Shown in pieces: positions 16,917 to 26,351 of a stretch of 64,000 bases of DNA. Position 1 is the stretch's first letter. Each line of letters begins with the position of its first letter. The translations under genes and the position numbers were made by a program. The notes under the pieces were generated by a model. The model did no database searches. It saw nothing but the letters and a program-made list of their open reading frames with translations, and was not told where the DNA came from. This DNA is from CAWKMN01 sp963850765 (GTDB lineage: Bacteria; Chloroflexota; Anaerolineae; Aggregatilineales; Aggregatilineaceae), in assembly GCA_963850765.1 (NCBI GenBank), contig CAWKMN010000003.1, forward strand, positions 62,001-126,000, written 5' to 3'.

Positions 16917-19709
16917 ATGGCCGAGGATCTTCGCCTGCAAAAGCTGCTCGACATCACCCGCCAGATGGCCGAGATGCGCGCGCTTGATCCCCTCCTGGCC
17001 CTGGTAATCGATGTGGCGCTTGACCTCTTCGGGGCCGAGCTGGGGCAGGTGGTTCTGGTGCGCGCGGACGGCTCGTATAATTTTCGGGCGGGCGCGCGGC
17101 GCGATGGAGAGCCAATGCCCGACCCGGAGACGCATATCAGCCGCTCGATTCTTGACCGCGTGATCCGGCAGCGCGAGCCGGTTGTGCTGGCAGATGCCCT
17201 GACCGACCCGAATTTTCAGGTATCGCAGAGCGTTCAGGGCCTTCGGCTGCGCTCGGTGATGTGTGCGCCGCTGGTCGCGCGCGGCAATGTGCTGGGCGCG
17301 ATCTACCTGGAAAATCGCTCGCTCAAGAACCTGTTCAGTGCCGATGATCTGCGCTTTCTGCACGTGCTGGCGAATCAGGCCGCGGTGTCGATCGAAAACG
17401 CGCAGTTGAACGACGAGCTTGAGCAGCGTGTGGATCACCGCACGACCGAAGCTCGCCGCGCCGGAACCGCGCTGAGTGAAGCGAGTGAGCGGCTGCTGAC
17501 CTTGCAGCAGGTCGATGTGGAACTCTCACGCCAGTTGGATATGGCGTATGTGCTCCAGATCGCGCTGAATGCGGCTATCCATCTCAGCGGCGCAGATGCC
17601 GGGCTGATCGGGCTGGTTGAAGGGCGGGCCGTCCGCATCACGCAGGCATCCGGTCATTATTCCGATCAGGTGGGTGTGCTGATCTGGAATGCGCGCAGCA
17701 TTGTTCAGCGTGTGCTGCGCAACCGCCAGCCGGAACTGATCCCCGATGTGAGCCAGGACCCGGATTATTTGCCCTATACCAGCGACACGCGCGCCCAGAT
17801 GACGCTGCCGCTGCTTGCTCACGAGCAGTTTATCGGCGTCCTGAACCTGGAAAGCTACCAGATCGACCGCTTTACCGTGGAGGCTTTCGAGTTCCTCAAG
17901 CTGCTGGCGGTGCGGATCGCGGTCGCCATCCGCAACGCGGAGTTGTACCAGAGCGCGCAGCGCCGCCGGCAGATTGAAAGCACGCTGCGCGAGTCGGCGC
18001 GCATCCTTAACGAGACGCTGGATATTGGCGAGGTGATGACGCGCATCATGGCCCAGATCCAGGAGGTTGTGCCGTGCGACACCGGGTCGATCCAGCAGCT
18101 TCGAGACGATCGCTTGAAGATCATCGCCTGTCATGGCTTCCCGAACCCGCAGGAAGTCGTCGGCCAGGAATTTACCATCGTGGATAACGAGGTCGTCAAC
18201 GAACTGGTCAGCACCCACCAGCCTATTCAGATCGATGATGCCGCGCACCACCCCTATTTTGAAGCCTACCTGGCGGCAAATCCAGCCATCAAGTTCCGCA
18301 CGTGGCTGGGCGTGCCGCTGGTCGTTCAGAACCGGTTTATCGGGCAGATCACGCTGGACCGCTGGACCGTCCATCCGTATACGCCAGAAGAGATCGAGCT
18401 GGCGGTATCGTTTGCGCATCACGCCGCTATCGCGCTCGAAAACGCGCGGCTGTTCGAGGCCGAGCAGCGCCAGCGTCATATTGAGCAACTGCTGCGGCAG
18501 GCTGTAACGACGCTCAATGAAACGCTTGAGCTTGACGAGGTGCTGGAACGTATCTTGCAGCAGCTCCGGCAGGTCATTCCGTATGACAGTGCATCGGTGC
18601 AGCGTATCCGCCAGGACGGAATCGAAATCGTCGCGGGCGAGGGGTTGATTGAGCCGGAGAGAGTGATGGGGAAGCCGCTCCCCATCAGTCACGCGATCCG
18701 CCGCGTGATCGACAGCCGGACTCCGCTGGCCTTTGATGATGCACAGCAGTCGCCCGACTATCAGCAAGGCAACGACGTGTATGTATCGGGCCATATCCGG
18801 TCCTGGTTGGGCGTGCCGCTGATCGCGCGGAATAACGTCATCGGGATGATTACGCTGGACCGCAACGAAATACGACCCTATACTGCCGTGGAGGTCGATC
18901 TGGCGACGGCGTTCGCCGGCCACGCAGCGCTGGCGCTCGAAAACGCCGAACTCTACCGCCAGCAGGCGAGTTATACCCGCGCGCTCGAACAGACTCTCGA
19001 AGAGCGTGGGCGGCTGATCGAAGATCTGGATGCGTTCGCCCACACCGTCGCGCACGACCTGAAAAATCCGCTCGGCCTGATCCTGGGCTATGCCGAAATG
19101 CTGCTGAGCGAGGATCTGGATCGGCTGCCCCGTGCCAAACTGCTCGACAATCTGGGGATGATCGCGCATGGTGCGACCAAAATGAACGGCATTATCCAGG
19201 CGCTGCTGCTGATGGCCGGGGTGCGCAAGGCCGAAACCGTGGTGATCCGCTCGCTGGATATGGGGCGGATTGTCGATGAAACGCTGCTGCGCATGGAATA
19301 TCTGATTACGGACTTCGGGGCCGATATCACGCTGCCGGAGACATGGCCGGCGGCCCTCGGATATGCGCCGTGGGTCGAGGAAGTGTGGGCCAATTACCTG
19401 AGCAATGCCTTAAAATATGGCGGACAGCCGCCGCGCATCACGCTGGGCGCGACCCTTCAGGCTGATGGTGTCGTCTGTTTCTGGGTGCGCGACAATGGGC
19501 GCGGCCTGACCCTCGACGAGCAGCACCGAATCTTCACGCCATTCACCCGGCTGCGCGGGAACGAGATCGAAGGGCACGGGTTAGGGCTGTCGATCGTGCG
19601 GCGGATCGTGGAGAAACTCGGCGGGCAGATCGGCGTGGAGAGCGAAGTCGGCCAGGGCAGCACGTTTAGCTTTACGCTGCCAGGGATGAGTAAGAGTAAC
19701 AGCGGTTAG
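16917..19709 (+). CDS. Sensor histidine kinase with four GAF domains
   Basis: 930 residues, no membrane segment. Four GAF domains lie at about 20-165, 200-345, 370-515 and 535-680, each ending in a helix of the type AVSIENAQL, AVAIRNAEL, AIALENARL or ALALENAEL. A coiled linker leads to HisKA with FAHTVAHDLKNPLGLI, phospho-accepting His713. HATPase follows with NYLSNALKYGGQPP, DNGRGLTLDEQHRIFTPF and GHGLGLSIVRRIVEK. It is expected to phosphorylate a response regulator encoded elsewhere. It lies 33 nt after the TIR gene, in the same direction. Confidence 0.92.
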   Translation: MAEDLRLQKLLDITRQMAEMRALDPLLALVIDVALDLFGAELGQVVLVRADGSYNFRAGARRDGEPMPDPETHISRSILDRVIRQREPVVLADALTDPNFQVSQSVQGLRLRSVMCAPLVARGNVLGAIYLENRSLKNLFSADDLRFLHVLANQAAVSIENAQLNDELEQRVDHRTTEARRAGTALSEASERLLTLQQVDVELSRQLDMAYVLQIALNAAIHLSGADAGLIGLVEGRAVRITQASGHYSDQVGVLIWNARSIVQRVLRNRQPELIPDVSQDPDYLPYTSDTRAQMTLPLLAHEQFIGVLNLESYQIDRFTVEAFEFLKLLAVRIAVAIRNAELYQSAQRRRQIESTLRESARILNETLDIGEVMTRIMAQIQEVVPCDTGSIQQLRDDRLKIIACHGFPNPQEVVGQEFTIVDNEVVNELVSTHQPIQIDDAAHHPYFEAYLAANPAIKFRTWLGVPLVVQNRFIGQITLDRWTVHPYTPEEIELAVSFAHHAAIALENARLFEAEQRQRHIEQLLRQAVTTLNETLELDEVLERILQQLRQVIPYDSASVQRIRQDGIEIVAGEGLIEPERVMGKPLPISHAIRRVIDSRTPLAFDDAQQSPDYQQGNDVYVSGHIRSWLGVPLIARNNVIGMITLDRNEIRPYTAVEVDLATAFAGHAALALENAELYRQQASYTRALEQTLEERGRLIEDLDAFAHTVAHDLKNPLGLILGYAEMLLSEDLDRLPRAKLLDNLGMIAHGATKMNGIIQALLLMAGVRKAETVVIRSLDMGRIVDETLLRMEYLITDFGADITLPETWPAALGYAPWVEEVWANYLSNALKYGGQPPRITLGATLQADGVVCFWVRDNGRGLTLDEQHRIFTPFTRLRGNEIEGHGLGLSIVRRIVEKLGGQIGVESEVGQGSTFSFTLPGMSKSNSG

Positions 19710-19766
19710 CGGTTAGCCGTTAACCAAGAGCCAACTGCCAACGGCTATTGGCTCTCGGCTCTGAAC
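19700..19766. repeat. GGTTAGC-type interspersed repeat
   Basis: AGCGGTTAGCGGTTAGCCGTTAACC followed by GCCAACTGCCAACGGCTATTGGCTC. Tandem GGTTAGC units as at 57853; it fills the gap before the next gene. Confidence 0.55.
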
Positions 19767-19782
19767 GAGTGAGACGAACCCT

Positions 19783-21558
19783 ATGGATCGAACCGTACCA
19801 CAAACAGGCACCGAAGAAATCGCCCTGTATATTCGCACCTACTATTCGCTGCTGCGCTCCAGCCATGCCGTGCAGTTGGATGCATTGGCCGAGGCGCACG
19901 TCGCGATGAATTCATCGCTGCATGCCAGCGCGCGCGAACCGCTGCCGGACGCCGCTGCGCTGTATTATGCGGTCAGCCGCCTGCCGCTGTGTATCTCCAG
20001 CGTCGATCTGGTCGTGATGGGCCAGACCGACCGCGTGTTTCACGAGTACGGATATTCGGACGTGCAAAATTGGCGGCGCGTGATCTCACCGGCCCGCCGC
20101 CGGCGTCTGAATTTTGATGGACAGAGCACACTTGCGGTGTATATCGCCAGCCGGTCGGACATCGACGATCTGATCCCGACGCTGGTGGCGTACCAGTTGG
20201 AATGGAACAAGCTGCACGAGATGCTGCAATCCGTGTCGGTGCAGGCCAGCCTGGCCGCTTTGGCCGCCAATTCAACGCTGGCGCGGACGGCGGAACTCGC
20301 CCGCGCGCTGGATATGTCCGCCGACGATCTCAGCCGCCTTCAGGATGTGTGGGGCGTGGATATGATCCCGACGCTGCGCAAGATCGCGGCCGCACCCAAA
20401 CGATTCTCGGTGCGTCTGTTGGCCGGGTCGTACATCAACTATCAGCGCGCGACATCCGACTGGTGGCTGAACGTGCGCCAGAAAGTCGATCCGGTCGAGA
20501 TCCAGGACCGGCCGGTGTATTTTGTGTCCAGCAATATTCACGCCATCCCGAACCTGCTGAGCGGGTTTGCGCTCGAAGAAGAGCTGCACATCCTGGAGTT
20601 TATCGAGCAGGCGGGCGCGTCGGGGCTGAAGGCGGAATATGACTATGTGCGCGTGCGGGACGAGCTCAATAACAAGAACAATTTCCTCTATTATGCCCTC
20701 CGGCGCTATGCATCACAGCCGGGCATGGACGACCGCCAGCGCACCGCCGAGCGTGGGGCCGGGATCACGCGCGTGGTGAGCGAACACGGCTTCGATATCG
20801 AGGCGCAGGTGATCGAACTCAACAAGATCGACCCGGACCGCATGGATACACGCCTGCTGTGTGTGGATAAGGCTGACCTCGCGCGCCTGGCCGGCAGCGA
20901 CGCGCTGATCGTCAACATCGATTACCCGCTCGGTATGGCGGCCTATCATGTCCTGGCGAAGATCAGCCAGTATGTGCCGCAGATGCAGGGGATCTATGTG
21001 ATCGGCAAGGCGGCAACGCTCAATGCGCGTGTGGGCGACGTGCTGATCGCCAACGTGGTCTACGACGAGCACAGCCAGAACTCGTACCTGTTCGGCAACT
21101 GCTTCTCCGCGTCTGACCTGATCCCTTACCTGACGCTCAGCAGCGTGTTGGATAACCAGAAGACCGTGAGCGTGCTCGGCACGTTTCTGCAAAACAAAGA
21201 CTATATGGACGTGTTCTACCGCGAGGGGTATTCAATCGTGGAGATGGAGTCGGGGCCGTATCTGTCCGCGATCTACGAGATGGTGCGGGCGCAGCGCCAC
21301 CCGGTTAACGAGATCGTGAACCTGTATATCGCGCCGTTCGATATTGGCATTCTGCACTACGCCAGTGATACTCCGCGCAGCAGCACCGGGCGCACGCTCG
21401 GATCGGGCCGGCTGAGCTACGTCGGTGCGGAACCGACCTACGCAACGGCGATCGCCACGCTGCGGCGAATCTTCCTGAAAGAACTCGACCGCCTGCGCCG
21501 CCAGGAGAAATCCCCGGCAGACCGGGTAGTGATGGGAGCGAACGATGGAAGTCACTGA
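19783..21558 (+). CDS. Uncharacterised protein with phosphorylase-like C-terminal half
   Basis: 591 residues, cytosolic, no repeat or membrane segment. The N-terminal half (1-330) is helical and unassigned. The C-terminal half resembles nucleoside phosphorylases or phosphoribosyltransferases: DALIVNIDYPLGMAAYHVL, GIYVIGKAATLNARVGDVLI, then YSIVEMESGPYLSAIYEM, like the VEMES substrate loop of nucleoside phosphorylases. It may belong to the DUF6909 group, from memory only. The stop overlaps the nitroreductase start by 14 nt. I cannot name a substrate. Confidence 0.7.
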   Translation: MDRTVPQTGTEEIALYIRTYYSLLRSSHAVQLDALAEAHVAMNSSLHASAREPLPDAAALYYAVSRLPLCISSVDLVVMGQTDRVFHEYGYSDVQNWRRVISPARRRRLNFDGQSTLAVYIASRSDIDDLIPTLVAYQLEWNKLHEMLQSVSVQASLAALAANSTLARTAELARALDMSADDLSRLQDVWGVDMIPTLRKIAAAPKRFSVRLLAGSYINYQRATSDWWLNVRQKVDPVEIQDRPVYFVSSNIHAIPNLLSGFALEEELHILEFIEQAGASGLKAEYDYVRVRDELNNKNNFLYYALRRYASQPGMDDRQRTAERGAGITRVVSEHGFDIEAQVIELNKIDPDRMDTRLLCVDKADLARLAGSDALIVNIDYPLGMAAYHVLAKISQYVPQMQGIYVIGKAATLNARVGDVLIANVVYDEHSQNSYLFGNCFSASDLIPYLTLSSVLDNQKTVSVLGTFLQNKDYMDVFYREGYSIVEMESGPYLSAIYEMVRAQRHPVNEIVNLYIAPFDIGILHYASDTPRSSTGRTLGSGRLSYVGAEPTYATAIATLRRIFLKELDRLRRQEKSPADRVVMGANDGSH

Positions 21559-22066
21559 AGCCGTCAGGGGGAATCGTTCGGTGCGGCAGTTCCGCGATGA
21601 GCCGGTCAGCCGCGAGGTGATCGAGCAGATCGTGAACGCGGGGCGGCTGTCGGGATCGGCCAAGAACCGCCAGCCGTGGCAGTTCGTGGTCGTGACGGAC
21701 CGGGCGACGCTCCTGGCGCTAAGCCAGTGCGGCCAGTGGTGCGCGCATCTGGAAGGCGCGGCGTTTGGCGTGGTGCTCACCGTGGAGAATCTGCACGAGC
21801 CGCCCACACTCACGACGCCGTTCGACCTGGGCCGCGCCAGCCAGAACATGATCCTGACCGGGTGGGCGCTTGGCGTGGGGTCGTGCATGGCGACGATTTA
21901 CGAGACGGACAGAGCCCGCGCCGCGCTTGGCATTCCAGACTCGATGGATGTTCCCTGGGCGATCTCGTTTGGATACGCACACCCAGACGCCGATCCTCGT
22001 CAGCGCCCGCCGCGCAAAGACGGCCGCCGCCCGCTCGATGAGGTGGTCCACTGGGAGCGGTGGTAA
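21545..22066 (+). CDS. Nitroreductase-family flavoprotein
   Basis: 173 residues of the FMN-dependent nitroreductase fold. EAVRGNRSVRQFRDEPVSRE carries the basic FMN-phosphate residues. NAGRLSGSAKNRQPWQFVVV is the second FMN motif. NMILTGWALGVGSCMATIY and the C-terminal SFGYAHPD complete the pattern. Such enzymes reduce quinones or nitro compounds with NAD(P)H. The substrate is unknown. It starts inside the 3' end of the preceding phosphorylase-like gene, so the two are translated together. Confidence 0.85.
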   Translation: MEVTEAVRGNRSVRQFRDEPVSREVIEQIVNAGRLSGSAKNRQPWQFVVVTDRATLLALSQCGQWCAHLEGAAFGVVLTVENLHEPPTLTTPFDLGRASQNMILTGWALGVGSCMATIYETDRARAALGIPDSMDVPWAISFGYAHPDADPRQRPPRKDGRRPLDEVVHWERW

Positions 22067-22070
22067 GGAG

Positions 22071-23051
22071 CTAACCCAACCGGCTGCCGATGAAGTCCGG
22101 CGCGCCGCGCACAAAAGCGGCCGCATCCACGGCCTGACGTCCCTCAAGCTGCAAGCGAGTCGGGGCATACCACCCGCCGCCCGTGCCGATCGCGAGCGGT
22201 GAGGTGATCTCGTAGGATGTGCCCGACACATCGCAGACTTCGCCAGGGGCAGCCCGCTGCTCGCCCTTCATCTTCATCGCATAGCCTTCGACAATCTTCA
22301 GACGCTTGCCGTTCCAGAAGGTATAGGTGCCCGGCCAGGGCGTGAACGCCCGCACGTGCCGGTCAATCTGCGTGGCGGTGGCCGTCCAGTCGATCGCGCC
22401 GTCTTCTTTGGCGAGAGGGGGGGAATAGGTGATCAGCGCCTCGTTGGTCGGCTGCGGGTGCGGGATAATGCTTTCCACGCGCATCCAGTCCAGGGTAAAG
22501 ACGAGAAGCTGCGCGCCGAGCACGGCCAGCTTGTCATGCAGGGTTTGGCCGGTTTCGGTCGGATCGATCGGGATCGAGTTTTGCAGCAGAATCGGCCCGG
22601 TATCCAGCCCGGCATCCATGATCATCGTCGTGACGCCCGTGTAGGCGTCCCCGGCGCGGATCGCGGCCTGGATCGGCGCGGCCCCCCGCCAGCGCGGCAG
22701 CAGCGAGGCGTGGACATTGATCGGCGCAAAATGGGGAAGGTCGAGCACGTCCTGGCGCAAGATCTGCCCAAACGCCGTCACGACCAGAAAATCCGGTTTC
22801 CACACCCGGATCTGCTCGACGGCGTCCGGCTCGCGGCGCAGGTTGGCCGGCTGGATCACGGGAATTCCGGCGGCGGTCGCGGCCTGTTTGACGGGCGAGA
22901 CCTGCACCTTCTGCCCACGCCCGGCGGGGCGATCCGGCTGGGTGACGACGCCGGCCAGGGTATACTGGGGCGCGTGGAGCAGCGCCTGCAGAGTTGGGAC
23001 GGCGAAATCCGGCGTCCCCATGAACACGATCCGGCTTGATTTTAAAGTCAT
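22071..23051 (-). CDS. fmt: Methionyl-tRNA formyltransferase
   Basis: 326 residues. Fmt formylates initiator Met-tRNA using 10-formyl-THF. RIVFMGTPDFAVPTLQALL is the N-terminal Rossmann start. INVHASLLPRWRGAAPIQ holds the catalytic Asn and His, and DAGLDTGPILLQ the catalytic Asp. The C-terminal tRNA-binding OB-like domain follows (AFTPWPGTYTFWNGKRLKI). Length is normal. It lies 13 nt downstream of the GT4 gene, probably in one transcript. The companion def gene is not in the window. Confidence 0.95.
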   Translation of the reverse strand: MTLKSSRIVFMGTPDFAVPTLQALLHAPQYTLAGVVTQPDRPAGRGQKVQVSPVKQAATAAGIPVIQPANLRREPDAVEQIRVWKPDFLVVTAFGQILRQDVLDLPHFAPINVHASLLPRWRGAAPIQAAIRAGDAYTGVTTMIMDAGLDTGPILLQNSIPIDPTETGQTLHDKLAVLGAQLLVFTLDWMRVESIIPHPQPTNEALITYSPPLAKEDGAIDWTATATQIDRHVRAFTPWPGTYTFWNGKRLKIVEGYAMKMKGEQRAAPGEVCDVSGTSYEITSPLAIGTGGGWYAPTRLQLEGRQAVDAAAFVRGAPDFIGSRLG

Positions 23052-23064
23052 GGTGGTTGGCCCG

Positions 23065-24192
23065 CTACCTGGAACGTATGGACTGGCGACAACCGTCTTT
23101 ATACACCCCTATAACCTGCGCCGCAATTGAGGACCAGTCCATCGACTCGGCGTGCGCGCGGCCGGCGGCTCCCATCCGTGCCCGCAGCGCCTCATCCGTC
23201 AGCAGGCGCGTGATCCGGTCGGCCAGCGCGGGTACGTCGTTCTGCGGGACCAGAAAGCCGGTTTCACCATCGATCACCGCTTCGGCCACGCCGCTGCCCG
23301 TCGTGCCGACGACCGGCAGGCCGCATGCCCCCGCCTCGAGGAAGACCAGCCCAAAGCCCTCGAACTGCCCGCCGACGTTGAGCGAGGGCAGCGCGAAGAC
23401 ATCCGCGTGATGATACCATCCCAGCAAGTCGGCTTCGGGGATCATGCCCAGCAGGTGGACGCACGTTTCCAGGCCCATCTGCCGGATCTGCGCCTCAACC
23501 TTGTGGAGGTAGCCAATATCCTCCTGATAGCCCGTGATGACGAGCTGCACGTCCGCCACGGTCTCGCGGACGCGGGCCAGCGCGTCGATCAGCACGTGGG
23601 TGCCCTTGCGTGGTTTGACCCCGCCGGAGGCCAGCACCGTCGGTCCGAGCTTGTGGGGGAGGGTGGCGGGCTGCTGGAATTTGGCGAAATTCACGCCGTT
23701 GTGAATGACCATCGGATCCACACCGGGCAGCGCGGCTCGCACCTGTCCGGCGGTGTAGGCGCTGACGGCAATCAGGCAGGCCCGGCGGTAGGCCCGCTGA
23801 TAGAGCTGGCCCACAAAGCGCCGCCCGGCGGTACGTGGGACGAAAGTGCCGTGTGCGGTAACAACCAGCGGGCGCGATCCGGCGGCCCATGCGGCGGTCA
23901 GCACATACGGCTCCGCAATAACATGCACGACATCACATCCCGCCAAGGCGCGACGCACGCGCGGCGCGGCCAGCAGTGATCGCACGACGAACGGAGAAGC
24001 GGCCGGAACCAACGGGGGCAGGATCGGGCACAGATCGGTGAGCCAGGCGGCATCGTCGGGCTGGTGGGGCGTGGGCTGCGTCAGCGCGATCACGTCGACA
24101 CCCTGCGCGGCCAGTTCGCGCGCCACCTCCAACCCGTAGCGCGCCCACCCGTACAGCGATCCGATCTCCGGTGTTAAGAACGCCACACGCAC
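23065..24192 (-). CDS. GT4-family glycosyltransferase
   Basis: 375 residues with two Rossmann-like halves (GT-B fold). MRVAFLTPEIGSLYGWARYG is the N-terminal binding loop. VIHNGVNFAKF and GPTVLASGGVKPRKGTHVLI lie at the domain junction. EGFGLVFLEAGACGLPVVG is the EX7E motif that binds the sugar nucleotide, followed by GVAEAVIDGETGFLVPQND. It probably makes a cell-surface glycan or glycolipid; the acceptor is unknown. It is upstream of fmt. Confidence 0.88.
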   Translation of the reverse strand: MRVAFLTPEIGSLYGWARYGLEVARELAAQGVDVIALTQPTPHQPDDAAWLTDLCPILPPLVPAASPFVVRSLLAAPRVRRALAGCDVVHVIAEPYVLTAAWAAGSRPLVVTAHGTFVPRTAGRRFVGQLYQRAYRRACLIAVSAYTAGQVRAALPGVDPMVIHNGVNFAKFQQPATLPHKLGPTVLASGGVKPRKGTHVLIDALARVRETVADVQLVITGYQEDIGYLHKVEAQIRQMGLETCVHLLGMIPEADLLGWYHHADVFALPSLNVGGQFEGFGLVFLEAGACGLPVVGTTGSGVAEAVIDGETGFLVPQNDVPALADRITRLLTDEALRARMGAAGRAHAESMDWSSIAAQVIGVYKDGCRQSIRSR

Positions 24193-24210
24193 GACAGGCT
24201 CCTGAAAGAT

Positions 24211-24262
24211 AATTCACCACAGAGGGCGCAGAGCACGCAAAGAAAGGCAAGGGAAAAGCCCA
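24211..24262. repeat. TTCACCACAGAGG-type interspersed repeat
   Basis: TTCACCACAGAGGGCGCAGAGCACGCAAAGAAAGGCAAGGG, cited in outline. A close copy is at 39108, with more diverged ones at 994 and 43395. It lies between the GT4 gene and tRNA-His. Confidence 0.6.
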
Positions 24263-24317
24263 GAAAGGGCGCGATTCTGATCGCCCGGCAGGAGAGGGCG
24301 GCCCCTCCAAATCTACC

Positions 24318-24347
24318 CTGGCATGCCCGGATGAGATGTGCTACAAT
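24318..24347 (+). promoter_or_regulatory. Candidate tRNA-His promoter
   Basis: CTGGCA (24318-24323), 18 bp, then TGC-TACAAT (extended -10, TACAAT at 24342-24347). It ends 12 bp before the tRNA 5' end. Confidence 0.45.
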
Positions 24348-24359
24348 GCGATTCAACAT

Positions 24360-24436
24360 GGTGACTGTGGTGCAGTGGTTAGCACGTCTGACTGTGGATC
24401 AGAAGGTCGAGGGTTCAAATCCCTCCAGTCACCCCA
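24360..24436 (+). tRNA. tRNA-His (anticodon GTG)
   Basis: 77 nt including the extra G(-1) typical of tRNA-His, which faces C73, and an encoded CCA (24434-24436). The acceptor is GTGACTG/CAGTCAC and the anticodon arm TCTGA-CTGTGGA-TCAGA gives GTG. The T arm is GAGGG-TTCAAAT-CCCTC. Confidence 0.95.
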
Positions 24437-24469
24437 ACAAATGGCGCGCACAGCGCCGTTTTTTTTGGT

Positions 24470-25912
24470 TCAGTCGTGCCGCTCGTACTGCCCCCCGTTG
24501 AGGCGGATATGCGCCGACCGCAGCGCCAGCCACACGCGCAGGCCGATCACCGCCTCGACATGGCGGACATGCTTCTGGTTGCCAGCCATTCGCCGCCCGA
24601 CGCGCCGCCGGATGCTGCTCTTTTTCTGGCGCACGGAGCGGATCAGATCCTCAATGGTCTCGTTATCCTGCTGGCTGGGGCGTTTGACCCCAAACACTTC
24701 CCAGATGCTGATCTCGCCCGTATCGTGGATCGGTGTGGGCGGTGGCCGGCTGATCTTGCGCTCAGCAGGAACGTCGGATGCGGCCGGTGTTTTGGCGGCG
24801 ATTTCGTGCGGTGCCTTCGGCTCGGTGGGCGCTTCCGAGGCCGCTTCCGAGGCCGCTTCCGGTGCGGCTGTCGGACGGACAACCGGAATCCCGCGCGGCG
24901 GAGTGATTTGCTGGTGGTCGGGCCGCGGCTCCACAATAGGCTGCACCTCCGGCACTTGCACGGGCAGCATCTCGCGCGAGGGATGTGCGGTCTCCCGCGT
25001 GATGGGTTCCGCGGGCGGCTCGATGTGCTCGGGCGGCGCAGGAGATTCCGAGGGGGCAGGCCCGGCCGGTTCGGGACTGGATACGGCGGGCAACTCGGCA
25101 GGCTGCTGGACGATCGCCTCATGCAGACCTTTCGGCGCACGAGGCTTGGTGTCCGCTTTGTACTCGTAATCCGGCTCGCCCTCTTCGCGGCTCAGATCGG
25201 TCACAAACACCGGGGCCGGTGTGGCCGGCGGCAGCGGCTCATCGGTATAGGCGAGTGGCAGGGCGGCAGCGGCTTCTCCGCGGGCGGCGGCTTCGGGTGC
25301 TTCCGGTGCCGGCAGGTCCGTCTCCAGGCCGGGCGGCGGAGCAAAGCGGCGCTGGTACTGGGCGCGGGCATTGGCGTCCAGGCGGCCCTGGATCCCGGCT
25401 TTCGCGCGGTGATCCGCATCCATGCGCACGCCCATCGTGTCGATCTGGCGGCGCAGCTGGCGGAGGCTGTCGGCCATTATCGCGGCGAGCCGGTTCCGGC
25501 CCTTGAATTGATCGTGAAAGAAGCCAATCACCCCTCTGCGCCGGTACGAGACGGTCCACTGCACGGTGGTGCCATCCGGCCCGGCCTGCAGGCGCATTCT
25601 GCCCTGGAAGCTGCGATAGGCGCTGCTTTCCATCACACTGTATTCATAACCGAGGCCATCTACCCAGGCGGTGATCTCTTCGATCACATCTTTGCCGCCA
25701 TCAGCGGACGTACAGCGTCGCCGCGTGCCGGCCCCGGTTCGCTGAGTCGTCAGCACGGACACGCCGCTGTAACCGGCGTGCCAGCGCGCGACCTTGTCCG
25801 GGTCGGAGATATAATCCCAGATCATCCCGGTGGGCGCGTCAATCAGAATTCGCTGGTCGATCAGGGTCACTGCCAGCCGTCCTAAGCTATTGGTCGTAAA
25901 TAGATCATCCAA
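24470..25912 (-). CDS. SRPBCC-domain protein with long Pro/Ala-rich C-terminal region
   Basis: 480 residues. Residues 15-165 resemble a polyketide cyclase/START-like (SRPBCC) domain: IDQRILIDAPTGMIWDYISD, VARWHAGYSGVSVL, QWTVSYRRRGVIGFFHDQF. A long Pro/Glu/Ala-rich, probably disordered stretch follows (about 195-400), then a basic tail (DNETIEDLIRSVRQKKSSI, RRRVGRRMAGNQ). SRPBCC domains bind hydrophobic ligands; the ligand is unknown. No transmembrane helix is obvious. It converges on tRNA-His and has no clear operon partner. Confidence 0.7.
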   Translation of the reverse strand: MDDLFTTNSLGRLAVTLIDQRILIDAPTGMIWDYISDPDKVARWHAGYSGVSVLTTQRTGAGTRRRCTSADGGKDVIEEITAWVDGLGYEYSVMESSAYRSFQGRMRLQAGPDGTTVQWTVSYRRRGVIGFFHDQFKGRNRLAAIMADSLRQLRRQIDTMGVRMDADHRAKAGIQGRLDANARAQYQRRFAPPPGLETDLPAPEAPEAAARGEAAAALPLAYTDEPLPPATPAPVFVTDLSREEGEPDYEYKADTKPRAPKGLHEAIVQQPAELPAVSSPEPAGPAPSESPAPPEHIEPPAEPITRETAHPSREMLPVQVPEVQPIVEPRPDHQQITPPRGIPVVRPTAAPEAASEAASEAPTEPKAPHEIAAKTPAASDVPAERKISRPPPTPIHDTGEISIWEVFGVKRPSQQDNETIEDLIRSVRQKKSSIRRRVGRRMAGNQKHVRHVEAVIGLRVWLALRSAHIRLNGGQYERHD

Positions 25913-26046
25913 TCCCTGCCGATTGTAAACCCATTACACGCCAGAACTCAAATTTGAACCGCACGGCGGACACGGACTCACAACCTGAGGCAGATTGTGC
26001 TAAACTTAACGCATTGTACTTTTCTGGTAAGAGGAGACCAAACGGC

Positions 26047-26328
26047 GTGCCCGGCCCATCGATGATCTTTAGCTTTATCCTGGCGACCCTGTACGGCGCG
26101 GCGTTTCACCTGGTCAGCGGGGGGGATGCGCGCCGCCTGGCGCTGTTCCTGCTGGCCGCCTGGTTAGGTTTTGGTCTGGGACACGTTTTTGGCGACACCT
26201 TTGGCGTGTCGCTGATGGATATCGGTCCGCTGCACATGCTCCCTGCCACGATGGGTGCGTGGCTGGCCCTGGTCGTCGCGCGGATTCTGACGCGCCCGCC
26301 GGCCCGCCGTTCCCGTCAAGCGGGTTAG
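26047..26328 (+). CDS. Small membrane protein, about three TM helices
   Basis: 93 residues from GTG 26047, which has GAGGAG 10 nt upstream; ATG 26062 is a possible alternative. Three hydrophobic helices: MIFSFILATLYGAAFHLV, LALFLLAAWLGFGLGHVFG and MLPATMGAWLALVVARIL. The short Arg-rich tail should face the cytoplasm. I do not recognise the family. The next membrane-protein gene begins 23 nt downstream, so the two are probably co-transcribed. Confidence 0.65.
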   Translation: MPGPSMIFSFILATLYGAAFHLVSGGDARRLALFLLAAWLGFGLGHVFGDTFGVSLMDIGPLHMLPATMGAWLALVVARILTRPPARRSRQAG

Positions 26329-26351
26329 CCGTCCTGAGGAGAGAAGAGCGA

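Noticed and set aside
17526..19169. 547-residue minus-strand frame opposite the four-GAF kinase
   Set aside because: Antisense shadow; no domain, and the plus-strand kinase explains the region fully.
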